DNA of 64,000 nt from Sphingomonas sp. C3-2 (GCF_033025475.1 NZ_CP130322.1:2609001-2673000); one strand, 5' to 3'; shown: positions 1 to 8,459, numbered from the stretch's first letter. Made by a program: numbers and translations. Notes: generated by a model not told the origin, from the sequence alone.

Positions 1-156
1 CTGCTTGATGAGCCGAGCAATCATCTCGACATCGAATCGCTCGAGATTCTCGAACAGGCGCTGTGCGCGTTCGACGGTGCATTGCTCGTCACCAGCCATG
101 ACCGCGCCTTTCTGGACGCGATCGGGATCGAACGGACGCTGACACTCAGCGGCTGA
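1..156 (+). CDS. ABC-F family ATPase, C-terminal end (partial)
   Basis: The reading frame is open from the first base and ends with TGA at 154-156, giving the last 51 residues of a protein whose start lies outside the window. It begins inside the Walker B motif ([10 protein letters not shown]) and continues to the switch histidine region ([12 protein letters not shown]). The DEPSNHLD form with Asn-His-Leu after the Walker B is typical of ABC-F proteins, soluble twin-ATPase factors that act on the ribosome rather than transport. Its 3' end overlaps the 3' end of the convergent TlpA-like gene by 11 bases. Which ABC-F subgroup it is cannot be told from this fragment. Confidence 0.85.
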   Translation: MLDEPSNHLDIESLEILEQALCAFDGALLVTSHDRAFLDAIGIERTLTLSG

Positions 157-946
157 TCGCGGCGATCCCTTGTGCCAGCGTTGCGCGCGATATCTCGCCG
201 ACATGCGTGCGCACGATCTGCCCCTGCGCGTCGACGAAGATCGTCGTCGGCAGCGCGGGGCTTGCGACCGCGTGGCCGATCGCGCCCGCCGCGTCCAGCC
301 GCACCGCGTCGATTGCAAGGCCTTCCTTGGCCATGAAGGCGCGCACCGTCGCGGCATCCTCGCCCTGATTGACGAGCAGGATCGGCACGTCGGGGCTTTG
401 CCCGGCCATGTCGATCAGCATCGGCATTTCGCGGCGGCAGGGGCCGCACCAGCTGGCCCAGAGGTTGAGAACGAAGGGGCGTCCCGCCAGCGCGTCGATC
501 GATACCGGCTGCCCGTCGAGCGTGGCGGCCACCAGATTGCGCGGCAGCGGCCGGACGCCCGCCTGTTTGGACAGCGCGGCCACCGCCAGCCAGCCGCCCG
601 CGCACAGCGCAAGGCAGGCGAGCAGCGCTGCGCGCGCCTTGGCGCGTGCGCGCAGCGCAACGAGCAGCGCCGCCGCCATCACGCCCCATAAGGGGGCAAA
701 GCCGCCCTGCCACAAATAAAGCGCGGTCAGCGGCTGTTCGGCAAAGCTGGCATGGTTTTCGACGACATGACCGATGCGGGCGCCCGCAATGCCCACCACC
801 ACCGCCCAGAAGGGCAGGTTGGCCGGCGCGCCTTGCCAGCGCCGCAGCGCCCAGCCGCCAAGCGCGATGAAAAGCCAGAGTGCGGCGATCGCGGTGAGGC
901 GGTCGAGCGGCAGCACGAGCGGCCCGATCTGGATGATGTTGCTCAT
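146..946 (-). CDS. Membrane-anchored TlpA/ResA-type thioredoxin with Lgt-like N-terminal region
   Basis: A 266-residue protein in two parts. Residues about 10-127 hold roughly four hydrophobic segments and resemble the N-terminal half of prolipoprotein diacylglyceryl transferase (segment with [10 protein letters not shown], then [11 protein letters not shown]). Residues about 135-266 are a TlpA/ResA thioredoxin fold with the redox motif WCGPC at 166-170 and the cis-Pro motif near ALPTTIF. It should sit in the inner membrane with the thioredoxin domain in the periplasm and reduce or isomerise disulfides. The ATG at 946 is chosen because it lies 14 bases after the stop of the ArsR-type gene upstream; the frame is open further upstream but reads through that gene. 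As last gene of the peroxiredoxin-arsR-tlpA operon it probably serves sulfur or thiol stress. The Lgt catalytic part is absent, so lipoprotein modification is unlikely. Confidence 0.85.
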   Translation of the reverse strand: MSNIIQIGPLVLPLDRLTAIAALWLFIALGGWALRRWQGAPANLPFWAVVVGIAGARIGHVVENHASFAEQPLTALYLWQGGFAPLWGVMAAALLVALRARAKARAALLACLALCAGGWLAVAALSKQAGVRPLPRNLVAATLDGQPVSIDALAGRPFVLNLWASWCGPCRREMPMLIDMAGQSPDVPILLVNQGEDAATVRAFMAKEGLAIDAVRLDAAGAIGHAVASPALPTTIFVDAQGQIVRTHVGEISRATLAQGIAAISR

Positions 947-960
947 CGGGTCCTGGCTTA

Positions 961-1365
961 TCAGAGAATGCGGGCGAAGCGCGCGGCGCCCCGGTCGGGC
1001 CCGGCCGCTTGCGCGGCGGCGGCGCGGGGCGCGCGCACCGCTTCGATCAGCGCGCGTTCGGGGTTGTCGCCGCTGCCGAACATCGCCTCGATGCTGCGCA
1101 CGCACAGCAAGGTCGCGTCATCGGCGAGGCTGTAATAAACCTGCTTGGCCTCACGCCGCGTCTTCACCAGCTCGGCGCGGCGCAGGCCGGCAAGCTGCTG
1201 GCTCACCGTCGGCTGGCTCATTCCCGTCGCGCGTTCGATTTCGCTCACCGATCGCTCGCCTTCGAGCAGCAGCGACAGGATCATCAGCCGCTGCGGCTGG
1301 GCAAAGGCGCGCAGCTTTTCGGCCGCACTTTCGGCCTGCTCGCGTGAGGCGTGGAGCGCCTTCAC
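961..1365 (-). CDS. ArsR/SmtB-family transcriptional regulator (BigR/SqrR-like)
   Basis: A 134-residue winged-helix repressor. The helix-turn-helix lies at about 39-63 (VSEIERATGMSQPTVSQQLAGL) and the wing at 66-80 (LVKTRREAKQVYYSL). The GTG start at 1365 overlaps the TGA of the upstream peroxiredoxin gene (GTGA), implying translational coupling; an upstream ATG would bury the start deep in that gene. Similarity in the recognition helix and wing, and the persulfide dioxygenase/SQR genes beside it, place it with BigR/SqrR-type sulfide-responsive repressors. The only cysteine is Cys88: the position that is Cys in BigR helix 2 is Ser31 here, and the C-terminal Cys position is Gly97 in my alignment from memory. 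The nearby 30-bp dyad at 2033-2062 is its likely operator. Confidence 0.88.
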   Translation of the reverse strand: MKALHASREQAESAAEKLRAFAQPQRLMILSLLLEGERSVSEIERATGMSQPTVSQQLAGLRRAELVKTRREAKQVYYSLADDATLLCVRSIEAMFGSGDNPERALIEAVRAPRAAAAQAAGPDRGAARFARIL

Positions 1366-2003
1366 GGCGCGGTCCGGCAGAACCAGTCCGCGCCCTCGGC
1401 GTCCGGGTCGGGGGGGAGCAGCATCGGCGCGCCCGGCGTCCATCCCGCGGGTGCCAGCCGTTCGCCCGAGGCGCTCGCCTGAAGCGCTGCCACCATGCGC
1501 AGCATCTCGTCCACCGAGCGGCCGATGGTCATCGGATAATGGGTGATCGCGCGGACGATCCCGTCGGGGTCGATGAAATAGGTCGCGCGCACCGCCGCGC
1601 TGTCGGCTGCATCGTCGTCGATCATGCCATAAGCACGGCCGATCTCCATCGACGGGTCCTCGATCACCGGAAAGCGTATCTCGACGTCGAACAGATCACG
1701 GATCGCGCGCGTCCAGGCGATGTGCGCGTACAGGCTGTCGACCGAAAGTCCCAGCAGCGTGCAGCCCAGCGCCTCGAACTGGGCATGCGCCCTGGCCAGC
1801 GCCACGAACTCGGTGGTGCAGACGGGGGTGAAATCGGCGGGGTGCGAAAAGAACACCAGCCAGCGTCCGCGCAGATCCGAAAGCCGCAGCAATCCGTGTG
1901 TCGTGCGTGCTTCGAAATCGGGCGCAAGGTCGCCCATGCGCAAGGGGCGCCGCCCGGTGGGCGCGAAGTCATTCTGTCCAATGCCAGTCATGCAACCTGC
2001 CAT
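1362..2003 (-). CDS. 1-Cys peroxiredoxin (Prx6/AhpC-TSA family)
   Basis: A 213-residue thiol peroxidase that reduces hydroperoxides, and possibly persulfides, in the cytoplasm. The peroxidatic cysteine is Cys62 in the motif FFSHPADFTPVCTTEF, the usual Prx6 form; the long C-terminal extension (about 160-213) also fits Prx6. I prefer the ATG at 2003 because a GGAG sits 8 bases upstream; an ATG at 1991 is the alternative and would shorten the protein by four residues. It is the first gene of a leftward operon, overlaps the ArsR-type regulator at its 3' end and faces the persulfide dioxygenase operon across a short shared promoter region. Confidence 0.9.
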   Translation of the reverse strand: MAGCMTGIGQNDFAPTGRRPLRMGDLAPDFEARTTHGLLRLSDLRGRWLVFFSHPADFTPVCTTEFVALARAHAQFEALGCTLLGLSVDSLYAHIAWTRAIRDLFDVEIRFPVIEDPSMEIGRAYGMIDDDAADSAAVRATYFIDPDGIVRAITHYPMTIGRSVDEMLRMVAALQASASGERLAPAGWTPGAPMLLPPDPDAEGADWFCRTAP

Positions 2004-2032
2004 GCCACGCGCTCCGTGTTGACGCCAAACAT

Positions 2033-2062
2033 ATTCAAATATACATATATGTGAAATTGAAT
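2033..2062. promoter_or_regulatory. 30-bp AT-rich dyad, candidate operator of the ArsR-type regulator
   Basis: The 30 bases form an interrupted inverted repeat centred between 2047 and 2048. The outer arms are ATTCAA (2033-2038) and TTGAAT (2057-2062) and the core is the perfect palindrome ACATATATGT (2043-2052). Twelve of fifteen arm positions match. It lies in the 74-base gap between the divergent peroxiredoxin and persulfide dioxygenase genes and stands out as AT-rich in GC-rich DNA. ArsR-family repressors bind such dyads. Operator function is inferred. Confidence 0.7.
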
Positions 2063-2077
2063 TGAAAGTGAAGCGCG

Positions 2078-2995
2078 ATGACCGACCCGATTCTGCAACA
2101 GGCCGCCACCCAGATTGAAGAGAGCGGCACCGCAAGCCCCGTGATCCGCGCGTTTTTCGATGAAGACAGCTTCACCGCCAGCTATGTGGTGCATGATCCC
2201 GAAACGCGCCGCGCGGCGATCATCGACAGCGTGCTCGATTATGATCCGGCGGCGGGGCGCACGGCGACGGCATCCGCCGACGCGGTGATCGCCTATGTCG
2301 AGGCCGAGGGGCTGGGCGTCGACTGGATTCTCGAAACCCATGCGCATGCCGATCACCTGTCGGCCGCGCCCTATCTGCAGCAGCGCCTGGGCGGAAAGAT
2401 CGCGATCGGTCGCCAGATCCTTCAGGTGCAGGCGGTGTTCGGCAAGCTGTTCAACGCAGGGACCGATTTCGCGCTCGACGGGTCGCAGTTCGACCGGTTG
2501 TTCGACGATGGGGAGATCTTTTCGATCGGCACTCTGCCCGCGATGGCGCTCCATGTTCCCGGTCACACCCCGGCCGATCTCGCTTATGTCATCGGCGACG
2601 TCGCCTTTGTCGGCGATACGCTGTTCATGCCCGATTATGGCACCGCACGCGCCGATTTTCCGGGCGGCGATGCGCGCATCCTCTACCGCTCGATCCGCCG
2701 GCTGCTTGGCCTGCCGGGGCAGGCGCGGCTGTTCCTCTGCCATGATTACAAGGCGCCGGGGCGCGACGAATATGTCTGGGAAACCACGGTCGCAGCACAG
2801 CGCGCGGGCAATATCCATGTCCATGACGGGGTGGATGAAGACGCTTTCGTCGCGATGCGCGAGGCGCGCGACGCCACGCTCTCCATGCCACGGCTGATCC
2901 TGCCTTCAGTGCAGATAAACATGCGCGCGGGTCAGCTGCCCGCCGCTGAGGATAACGGCGTCCGCTACCTCAAAATCCCGCTCAACGCGCTCTGA
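2078..2995 (+). CDS. Metallo-beta-lactamase-fold hydrolase, persulfide dioxygenase-like (ETHE1/Blh)
   Basis: A 305-residue MBL-fold protein. Metal-site motifs are THAHADH at 87-93, PGHTP (about 163-167), GDTLF and the late LCHDY. The ARADFPGG segment after GDTLF matches the persulfide dioxygenase branch, which oxidises glutathione persulfide to sulfite with a mononuclear iron. In BigR operons the related Blh protein carries a DUF442 domain on its N-terminus; here that domain is fused instead to the next gene. It is the first gene of a three-gene operon with SQR and a TauE exporter: SQR makes persulfide from sulfide, this enzyme makes sulfite, and TauE could export it. Substrate is inferred from family and context. 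Confidence 0.88.
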   Translation: MTDPILQQAATQIEESGTASPVIRAFFDEDSFTASYVVHDPETRRAAIIDSVLDYDPAAGRTATASADAVIAYVEAEGLGVDWILETHAHADHLSAAPYLQQRLGGKIAIGRQILQVQAVFGKLFNAGTDFALDGSQFDRLFDDGEIFSIGTLPAMALHVPGHTPADLAYVIGDVAFVGDTLFMPDYGTARADFPGGDARILYRSIRRLLGLPGQARLFLCHDYKAPGRDEYVWETTVAAQRAGNIHVHDGVDEDAFVAMREARDATLSMPRLILPSVQINMRAGQLPAAEDNGVRYLKIPLNAL

Positions 2996-3035
2996 CGCGC
3001 GGCCCCCTTCACATCCCCAAAGGAGCCACCCCAAC

Positions 3036-4622
3036 ATGGCTTTCACCGCACTTTCCCCCGATTTCTCGATTGCGCCCCAGCTTGGCCTTGCCGATGTGCA
3101 GGTGGCGGCCTCCGCCGGGTTCCGCACGCTCATCTGCACCCGCCCCGATGATGAGGAGCCGGGCCAGCCCGCCGCCGCCGAAATCCGCGCGGCCGCCGAG
3201 GCGCTCGGGCTTGCTTTCGTGCATATTCCGGTCACGCCCGGGCTGATGCTCGATGCCGATGCGCGCCAGTTGCGCGCGGTGCTCGATCGCACGCCGGGGC
3301 CGTTCCTGGGCTATTGCCGCTCGGGCGCGCGGGCTGCGCGGCTGCGGGATATGGCGCTGGCTTTGCCCGCGCCTTCGGGCACGCCGCGCACCTATGATGT
3401 GGTGATCGTGGGCGGCGGCAGCGCAGGCATCGCCACCGCCTCCAGCCTGCTCAAGCGCAACCGCCAGATCTCGATCGCGGTCATCGATCCGGCCGAGCTT
3501 CATTATTACCAGCCCGGCTGGACGATGGTGGGGGCAGGGGTGTTCCGCCCCGAATTTACCCGCCACACCATGGCCTCGGTCATGCCGCGCGGGGTCGACT
3601 GGATCCGCCAGTCCGTCACCGGCTTCGCGCCCGAGGACAATGAAGTGTTCCTCGCCGATGGCAGCCGCATCGCTTACCGTACGCTTGTCGCCGCCCCCGG
3701 GGTGAAGCTCGATTGGGGGGCGATCCCGGGCCTTGCCGAAACGCTTGGGCAGAACGGTGTCACCTCCAATTACCGCTATGATCTCGCGCCCTATACGCGC
3801 GATCTTGTCGGCGCGCTGAAAGGCGGCCGTGCGCTCTTCACCCAGCCGCCCATGCCGATCAAATGCGCGGGCGCGCCGCAAAAGGCGATGTATCTTTCGT
3901 GCGATCGCTGGGCGCGTGCGGGCGTGCTCGGGCAGGTCGGCGTTGAATTTCACAATGCCGGCGCGGTGCTGTTCGGTGTGGCCGATTATGTCCCTGCGCT
4001 GATGGATTATGTCCGCCGCTACGGCATCGACCTCAACCTTGAATCGCGGCTGGTCGGCATCGATGGCCCTGCGCGCGTCGCGCTGTTCGAACGCAAGAAC
4101 GCGGCTGGCGCGGTCGAGCGTGTCGAGCGCCGGTTCGACATGCTCCATGCCGTCCCGCCACAGGTGGCGCCCGATTTCGTGCGGAACAGCCCGCTTGCCG
4201 ATGCCAGCGGGTTCATCGCGGTCGATCCTGCCACGCTGCGCCATCCGGTTTACGCCAATGTCTTTGCGCTGGGCGATGCCTGCGCCACATCGAACGCCAA
4301 GACGGCGGCCGCCGCGCGCAAACAGGCGCCGGTCGTCGCGGTGAACGTGCTCGCCGCGCTCGACGGGCGCGATCCCGTGGTCGGCTATGACGGTTATGGC
4401 TCGTGCCCGCTCACGGTGGAACGCGGCAAGATCGTGCTCGCCGAGTTCGGCTATGGCGGCAAGCTGCTCCCCAGCTTCCCGCGCTGGATGCTCGATGGTC
4501 GCAAGCCCACGCGCCGCGCCTGGTTCCTCAAGGATCGCATGCTCCCGCCCATCTATTGGCAGGGCATGCTCAAGGGCCGCGAATGGATGGCGGCGCCCAT
4601 TCCGCTGGATCAGCTCAAATGA
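3036..4622 (+). CDS. DUF442/PTP-like domain fused to sulfide:quinone oxidoreductase
   Basis: A 528-residue fusion. Residues 1-110 form a DUF442 (TIGR01244-type) phosphatase or rhodanese-like domain with the loop YCRSGARAA and its cysteine at 94. From 118 on it is a type II/III SQR-like flavoprotein: FAD-binding GGGSAG at 126-131, the redox cysteine in PIKCAGAPQKA at Cys277, and a second one in GDACATSNAKTAAA at Cys416, the two positions used for the active-site trisulfide or disulfide in SQOR. It should oxidise sulfide at the inner membrane and pass electrons to quinone while the N-terminal domain may move the sulfane sulfur. An AAAGGAG precedes the ATG by about 12 bases. Downstream TauE overlaps it by ATGA. 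Confidence 0.9.
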   Translation: MAFTALSPDFSIAPQLGLADVQVAASAGFRTLICTRPDDEEPGQPAAAEIRAAAEALGLAFVHIPVTPGLMLDADARQLRAVLDRTPGPFLGYCRSGARAARLRDMALALPAPSGTPRTYDVVIVGGGSAGIATASSLLKRNRQISIAVIDPAELHYYQPGWTMVGAGVFRPEFTRHTMASVMPRGVDWIRQSVTGFAPEDNEVFLADGSRIAYRTLVAAPGVKLDWGAIPGLAETLGQNGVTSNYRYDLAPYTRDLVGALKGGRALFTQPPMPIKCAGAPQKAMYLSCDRWARAGVLGQVGVEFHNAGAVLFGVADYVPALMDYVRRYGIDLNLESRLVGIDGPARVALFERKNAAGAVERVERRFDMLHAVPPQVAPDFVRNSPLADASGFIAVDPATLRHPVYANVFALGDACATSNAKTAAAARKQAPVVAVNVLAALDGRDPVVGYDGYGSCPLTVERGKIVLAEFGYGGKLLPSFPRWMLDGRKPTRRAWFLKDRMLPPIYWQGMLKGREWMAAPIPLDQLK

Positions 4623-5404
4623 CGCTCGAACCGCTTCAATATCTGCTCGGCGCGGGATCGGGCGGGCTGGTCGGCTTTACATTGGGCCTGGTCGGCGGCG
4701 GCGGGTCGATCCTCGCCGTTCCGCTGATGCTCTATCTGGTCGGTGTCCAGAACCCGCATGTCGCGATCGGCACCAGCGCCTTTGCAGTGGCCGCCAACGC
4801 GGCGATCGGGCTGGTCAACCATGCCCGGCTGTCCAATGTCAAATGGCGCTGCGGCGGGATCTACGCCACGGCGGGCATCGCGGGCGCACTGGCAGGCTCC
4901 ACCTTCGGCAAGATGGTCGACGGGCAGAAACTGCTCGCGCTCTTTGCGCTGGTGATGATCGTCGTCGGCGTGGTGATGCTGCGCGGGCGCGGCAATCCCG
5001 GCAATCCGGGCGCCGAGTGCAACCGTGAAAAGCTGCCCAAGGTTGTCGGCTACGGCCTCGGCTCGGGGCTCTTCTCGGGCTTTTTCGGGATTGGCGGCGG
5101 TTTCCTCATCGTCCCCGGGCTCGTCGCCTCCACCGGCATGCCGATCCTGATGGCGGTGGGCACCTCGCTCGTCGCGGTCACCGCCTTCGGGCTGACGACC
5201 GCGCTCAATTACGCGGCCTCGGGGCTGGTCGATTGGCCGCTCGCGCTGCTCTTCATCGGTGGCGGTATCGTCGGCAGCGCGGTCGGCGCCCGCGTCGCGC
5301 GGGGGCTGTCGGGCAAGACCGGGCGGCTGACGACCGTGTTCGCCGTGATCATCTTTGTGGTTGCCGCCTATATGCTCTGGCAGAGCGCATCGGCGCTCCT
5401 CTGA
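4619..5404 (+). CDS. TauE/SafE family sulfite/anion exporter
   Basis: A 261-residue polytopic membrane protein with about eight hydrophobic segments and two TauE/SafE half repeats marked by the glycine-rich motifs GLVGGGGSILAVPL (near residues 21-34) and FFGIGGGFLIVPGL. The family exports sulfite, sulfoacetate and similar anions. The ATG at 4619 overlaps the SQR stop (ATGA), which fixes the start and makes this the third gene of the sulfide oxidation operon. In context sulfite produced by persulfide dioxygenase is the likely cargo. Confidence 0.9.
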   Translation: MTLEPLQYLLGAGSGGLVGFTLGLVGGGGSILAVPLMLYLVGVQNPHVAIGTSAFAVAANAAIGLVNHARLSNVKWRCGGIYATAGIAGALAGSTFGKMVDGQKLLALFALVMIVVGVVMLRGRGNPGNPGAECNREKLPKVVGYGLGSGLFSGFFGIGGGFLIVPGLVASTGMPILMAVGTSLVAVTAFGLTTALNYAASGLVDWPLALLFIGGGIVGSAVGARVARGLSGKTGRLTTVFAVIIFVVAAYMLWQSASALL

Positions 5405-5413
5405 ATGGGCAGG

Positions 5414-5439
5414 GGCGGGGCGGGTGCCCTCGCCCCGCC
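5414..5439. terminator. Bidirectional hairpin between convergent tauE-like and xpaC-like genes
   Basis: GGCGGGGCG at 5414-5422 pairs perfectly with CGCCCCGCC at 5431-5439 around an eight-base loop. It lies between two convergent stop codons and has no long T-run. Confidence 0.6.
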
Positions 5440-5443
5440 ACCC

Positions 5444-6163
5444 TTAATCGCCGAGACCGTCGGTCCCGCGATATTTGAGTTCGAGAAACTTGTCCTGCGT
5501 CGCCAGCTTGTGCAAGTCGCCCGCCGCGATGTTGCGGGTCACCTCGTCCAGTTCGCTGTCGATCAGCTTCAGCCCGTCGGTCAGCTGTTCGTCGGGCGTC
5601 TTGCCGCTCGGCTGGCGCTCGCGGCGCAGCGTTTCGGGAACGCGGCGATAGCCCGATACCAGCTCGGTCAGATGTTCGGACAGGATCTTGCGCGCTTCCA
5701 CCGCCACCGGTTCGCGCGGGTCGATCGTCTGCAGTTGCGGGCCCAGCGTCTCCAGCCTCAGCGCAATCGAATCAAAGGCATGCGCTGCGGGGGCGGGCAG
5801 CGCCTTGCGCTGCTGCGCCATCCAGATTTCGGTCTGGGCAGGCAGCAGGCGGATATCGGTTTGCGCCAGCGCGGCCTCGTTCGCCGCCGGATAGCGGGGG
5901 AAGTTCAGGAGGAACGCGGTGATCAGGATGAACAGCCCCGCCGCCAGCATCACCCCGGTGGCGCCGAGCGGCTGGACGAGCAGCCCGAACAGCGCAAGGC
6001 CGACGAGCAGCGCGCCGCCCGCCACCACCACGCGCCCCAGCTTTTTAAGCAAAAACTGGCGCCGGCGCTTGCGCTCGCGCACCATCAGCCGCTGCGCCTG
6101 GGGCGATAGTCTGCCAAGCAGCGCCCCGGCCCGTTCGATCGCGCGATCGACATCGGTGCCCAT
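5444..6163 (-). CDS. XpaC-like membrane protein, partner of TelA
   Basis: A 239-residue protein with a basic N-terminal stretch, two adjacent hydrophobic segments at about 44-66 and 70-88, and a long charged, probably helical C-terminal part. The layout and its position four bases after telA match XpaC (named for 5-bromo-4-chloroindolyl phosphate hydrolysis), which accompanies TelA-family genes in many bacteria. Function in the pair is not well defined; it may anchor TelA to the membrane. Identification rests mainly on context and topology. Confidence 0.65.
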   Translation of the reverse strand: MGTDVDRAIERAGALLGRLSPQAQRLMVRERKRRRQFLLKKLGRVVVAGGALLVGLALFGLLVQPLGATGVMLAAGLFILITAFLLNFPRYPAANEAALAQTDIRLLPAQTEIWMAQQRKALPAPAAHAFDSIALRLETLGPQLQTIDPREPVAVEARKILSEHLTELVSGYRRVPETLRRERQPSGKTPDEQLTDGLKLIDSELDEVTRNIAAGDLHKLATQDKFLELKYRGTDGLGD

Positions 6164-6167
6164 GTTT

Positions 6168-7367
6168 CTATGCCTCGATCGACGACAACAGCGATCCGCC
6201 GGCCGACGAACCCGCCTGTGCAGCCCCTTCGGCGCGGGCGATATAGCCCTTGGACTTTTCGACCTCGTTCGACAGCGTGTTCACCGTCGTCTTCATCGAT
6301 TCCAGCGCCTTCAGCTTGAACGCGTCGATATTGTCCATCGTGTCGTAGATGTTCTGGAACGCGCGCTGCAGCGTTTCGAGCGGGATCGTGCTCGACGCCG
6401 CTTGTTCGTGGATTGCGGCGGTTTGCGTCTTCAGCATCTCGCCAGTGCTGTCGATGATCTTGGCGGTCGTGGTGTTGAGCGCGGTGATCTGTTCGAGCAC
6501 CAGCTTCTGGTTGGTCAGCGCCTGTGCCACGGTTACCGCGGTGCGCAGCGCGCCCACCGTCGTGGTCGAGGCGCGGTCGACGCCTTTCACCAGCTCGACA
6601 TTGTTCTTCTTGACGAGGTCGAGCGCCAGATAGCCCTGCACCGTCACCGCCATCTGGGTCAGCAGATCGGTGGTGCGCTGGCGGACATAGAAAAGCGCGG
6701 TTTCGCGGATCGCCTTCGACTTGGCCGGATCGGTCGATTCCAGCTCCATCGCCTTGGCTTCCAGCTTGGCGTCGAGCGTCTTGGAAACATGGATCATCTG
6801 TTCGAGCCGGCCCATCGCCGCCCAGAGGTTCTGGCGCTCCACCGCGATCGCTGCATTGTCCTTCAGCAGTTCGTCCTTGCCCGAGGCAAGCCGCGCGAGG
6901 ATCGACGAGATATGGCCCTGTGCCGATTTATAGCCGTCGAAATAATTGCGCAGCTTCGATCCGAACGGGATGATCCCGAACAGCTTCTTGGGCGCCATCA
7001 GATTGCCCTGGCGGCCGGGATCGAGATCTTCGATCGTGCGGCGCAGTTCGGCCAGGTCGGTGCCGACGCCCGTTTCCTGATCCATCGCGCGCACGGGGCG
7101 GTCGAGAAAGCGGTTCGATTGGCCGGCCGCATCGGCGATTTCCTTGCGGCCCATATTGGTGATCTGGTCCACGCGCGCGCCGAATTCGGGGCTGTTCGCG
7201 TCCTGCGCCACCAGATCGTCGATAAACGCGTCGACCTTCAGGTCGAGCTTCGATTTCTGGCCCTCTTCCAGCGGCACGAGCCCGGCCGCCTTTTCGGCTG
7301 CAATCGGTGCAACGGGCTCGGGTGCGGAAAGCTTCAGTTCTTCCGCCACCAATGTTTCATTCGCCAT
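6168..7367 (-). CDS. telA: Toxic anion resistance protein, TelA/KlaA family
   Basis: A 399-residue, mostly helical cytosolic protein of the TelA family (segments such as RLEQMIHVSKTLDAKLE and LVKGVDRASTTTVGALRTAV are typical). Members are linked to tellurite, colicin and envelope stress, but the biochemical activity is unknown. The ATG at 7367 is preceded by AGGAGG with a six-base gap, an unusually good ribosome site. It is first in a two-gene operon with the XpaC-like gene. The C-terminus is rich in Ser/Gly/Ala. Confidence 0.88.
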   Translation of the reverse strand: MANETLVAEELKLSAPEPVAPIAAEKAAGLVPLEEGQKSKLDLKVDAFIDDLVAQDANSPEFGARVDQITNMGRKEIADAAGQSNRFLDRPVRAMDQETGVGTDLAELRRTIEDLDPGRQGNLMAPKKLFGIIPFGSKLRNYFDGYKSAQGHISSILARLASGKDELLKDNAAIAVERQNLWAAMGRLEQMIHVSKTLDAKLEAKAMELESTDPAKSKAIRETALFYVRQRTTDLLTQMAVTVQGYLALDLVKKNNVELVKGVDRASTTTVGALRTAVTVAQALTNQKLVLEQITALNTTTAKIIDSTGEMLKTQTAAIHEQAASSTIPLETLQRAFQNIYDTMDNIDAFKLKALESMKTTVNTLSNEVEKSKGYIARAEGAAQAGSSAGGSLLSSIEA

Positions 7368-7469
7368 CTACTTCCTCCTGCCCTTGCGCGGACCAAGATG
7401 GAGCGAAAGACTGTATGGTTCAAGTAGAACGCAGCGCGGCTTCAAGGCGTTGCAGCGGAAAAACGGCGT

Positions 7470-8459
7470 TTATCCCGCGCTTTTGCCGTCGTCCGCGTCG
7501 TCGTGCCGCGCCAGCCGGCCCGAGAGGACGGCCGACAGCATCAGCTGGAACTGGTGATAGAGGATGAGCGGAAGGAGGATCGCGCCCGCTTCGGGGCCAG
7601 TAAAGAGGATGCGGATCATCGGCGCGCCGGTGGCAAGGCTCTTGTGCGCGCCCGAATAAAGCAGCGTGATCCGATCGGGGCGCGATTTGCCGAGCAGACG
7701 GCCCAGCCCCCAGGCCGAGCCAAAGGCGAGCGCGAGGAAGATCAGCACCGCCGCCACCAAAATCCCCATTTCCGCCGCCGAAATTCGGCTCCAGATCCCG
7801 CCCGTCACCGCTTCGCTAAAGGCGACATAGACGGCGAGGACGATGGTCGCCTTGTCGAGAAAACCGACAAGCTTGCGGTGCCGCTCGACCCAGCCCTTCA
7901 CCAAATTCTGCAGCAACTGGCCAAGGCAGAAGGGCAGGAGAAGCAGAAGCATGATCTTGCCGATCGCCGACAGCCCGGCATCGCCGCCCTGCGTGCTTGC
8001 CAGCGCAGTGAAGAGCAACGGGGTCAGGATCACGCCGAGCAGGTTCGACGCCGCCGAGGCGATCACCGCGCCCACGACATTGCCGCGCGAGATCGAGCTA
8101 TAGGCGATCGACGATTGCACCGTCGTCGGCAGCACGGCGAGGAAGATGAGGCCGAGCACCAGCCCAGGGCTCAGCCATCCATCGAGCAGCTGGGAAAGCC
8201 CCAGCCCGAACAGCGGCATGATGCCATAGCCGAAAAGCAGGATCGTCAGTTGGAGCCGCCAGCGTTTCAGCCCGTCGATCACCGACTGATGGCTCAGCCG
8301 CGCGCCGTGCATGAAGAACAGCGTGAAGATCGCGATCGTCGAGACCGTGCCGATCCCCTCCAGCGCGATCCCGCGCGCCGGCAGCAGCGAGGCGATAATC
8401 ACCGTCGCGATCAGGATTGTCAGGAAGCGGTCGGGCAACAGCCTTTTCAGAAGCGACAT
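7470..8459 (-). CDS. Bile acid:sodium symporter family protein (BASS, YfeH-like)
   Basis: A 329-residue membrane protein with about ten hydrophobic segments. Early motifs FFMHGARLSHQSV and GYGIMPLFGLGLSQ, and FLAVLPTTVQSSIAYSSISRGN, are typical of the SBF-like YfeH branch of the BASS family. These carriers move organic anions with sodium; the substrate here is unknown. I chose the ATG at 8459 (MSLLKRLLPDRF) rather than the longer frame because the protein then begins just before the first membrane segment, with AAGG about nine bases upstream. Confidence 0.85.
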   Translation of the reverse strand: MSLLKRLLPDRFLTILIATVIIASLLPARGIALEGIGTVSTIAIFTLFFMHGARLSHQSVIDGLKRWRLQLTILLFGYGIMPLFGLGLSQLLDGWLSPGLVLGLIFLAVLPTTVQSSIAYSSISRGNVVGAVIASAASNLLGVILTPLLFTALASTQGGDAGLSAIGKIMLLLLLPFCLGQLLQNLVKGWVERHRKLVGFLDKATIVLAVYVAFSEAVTGGIWSRISAAEMGILVAAVLIFLALAFGSAWGLGRLLGKSRPDRITLLYSGAHKSLATGAPMIRILFTGPEAGAILLPLILYHQFQLMLSAVLSGRLARHDDADDGKSAG

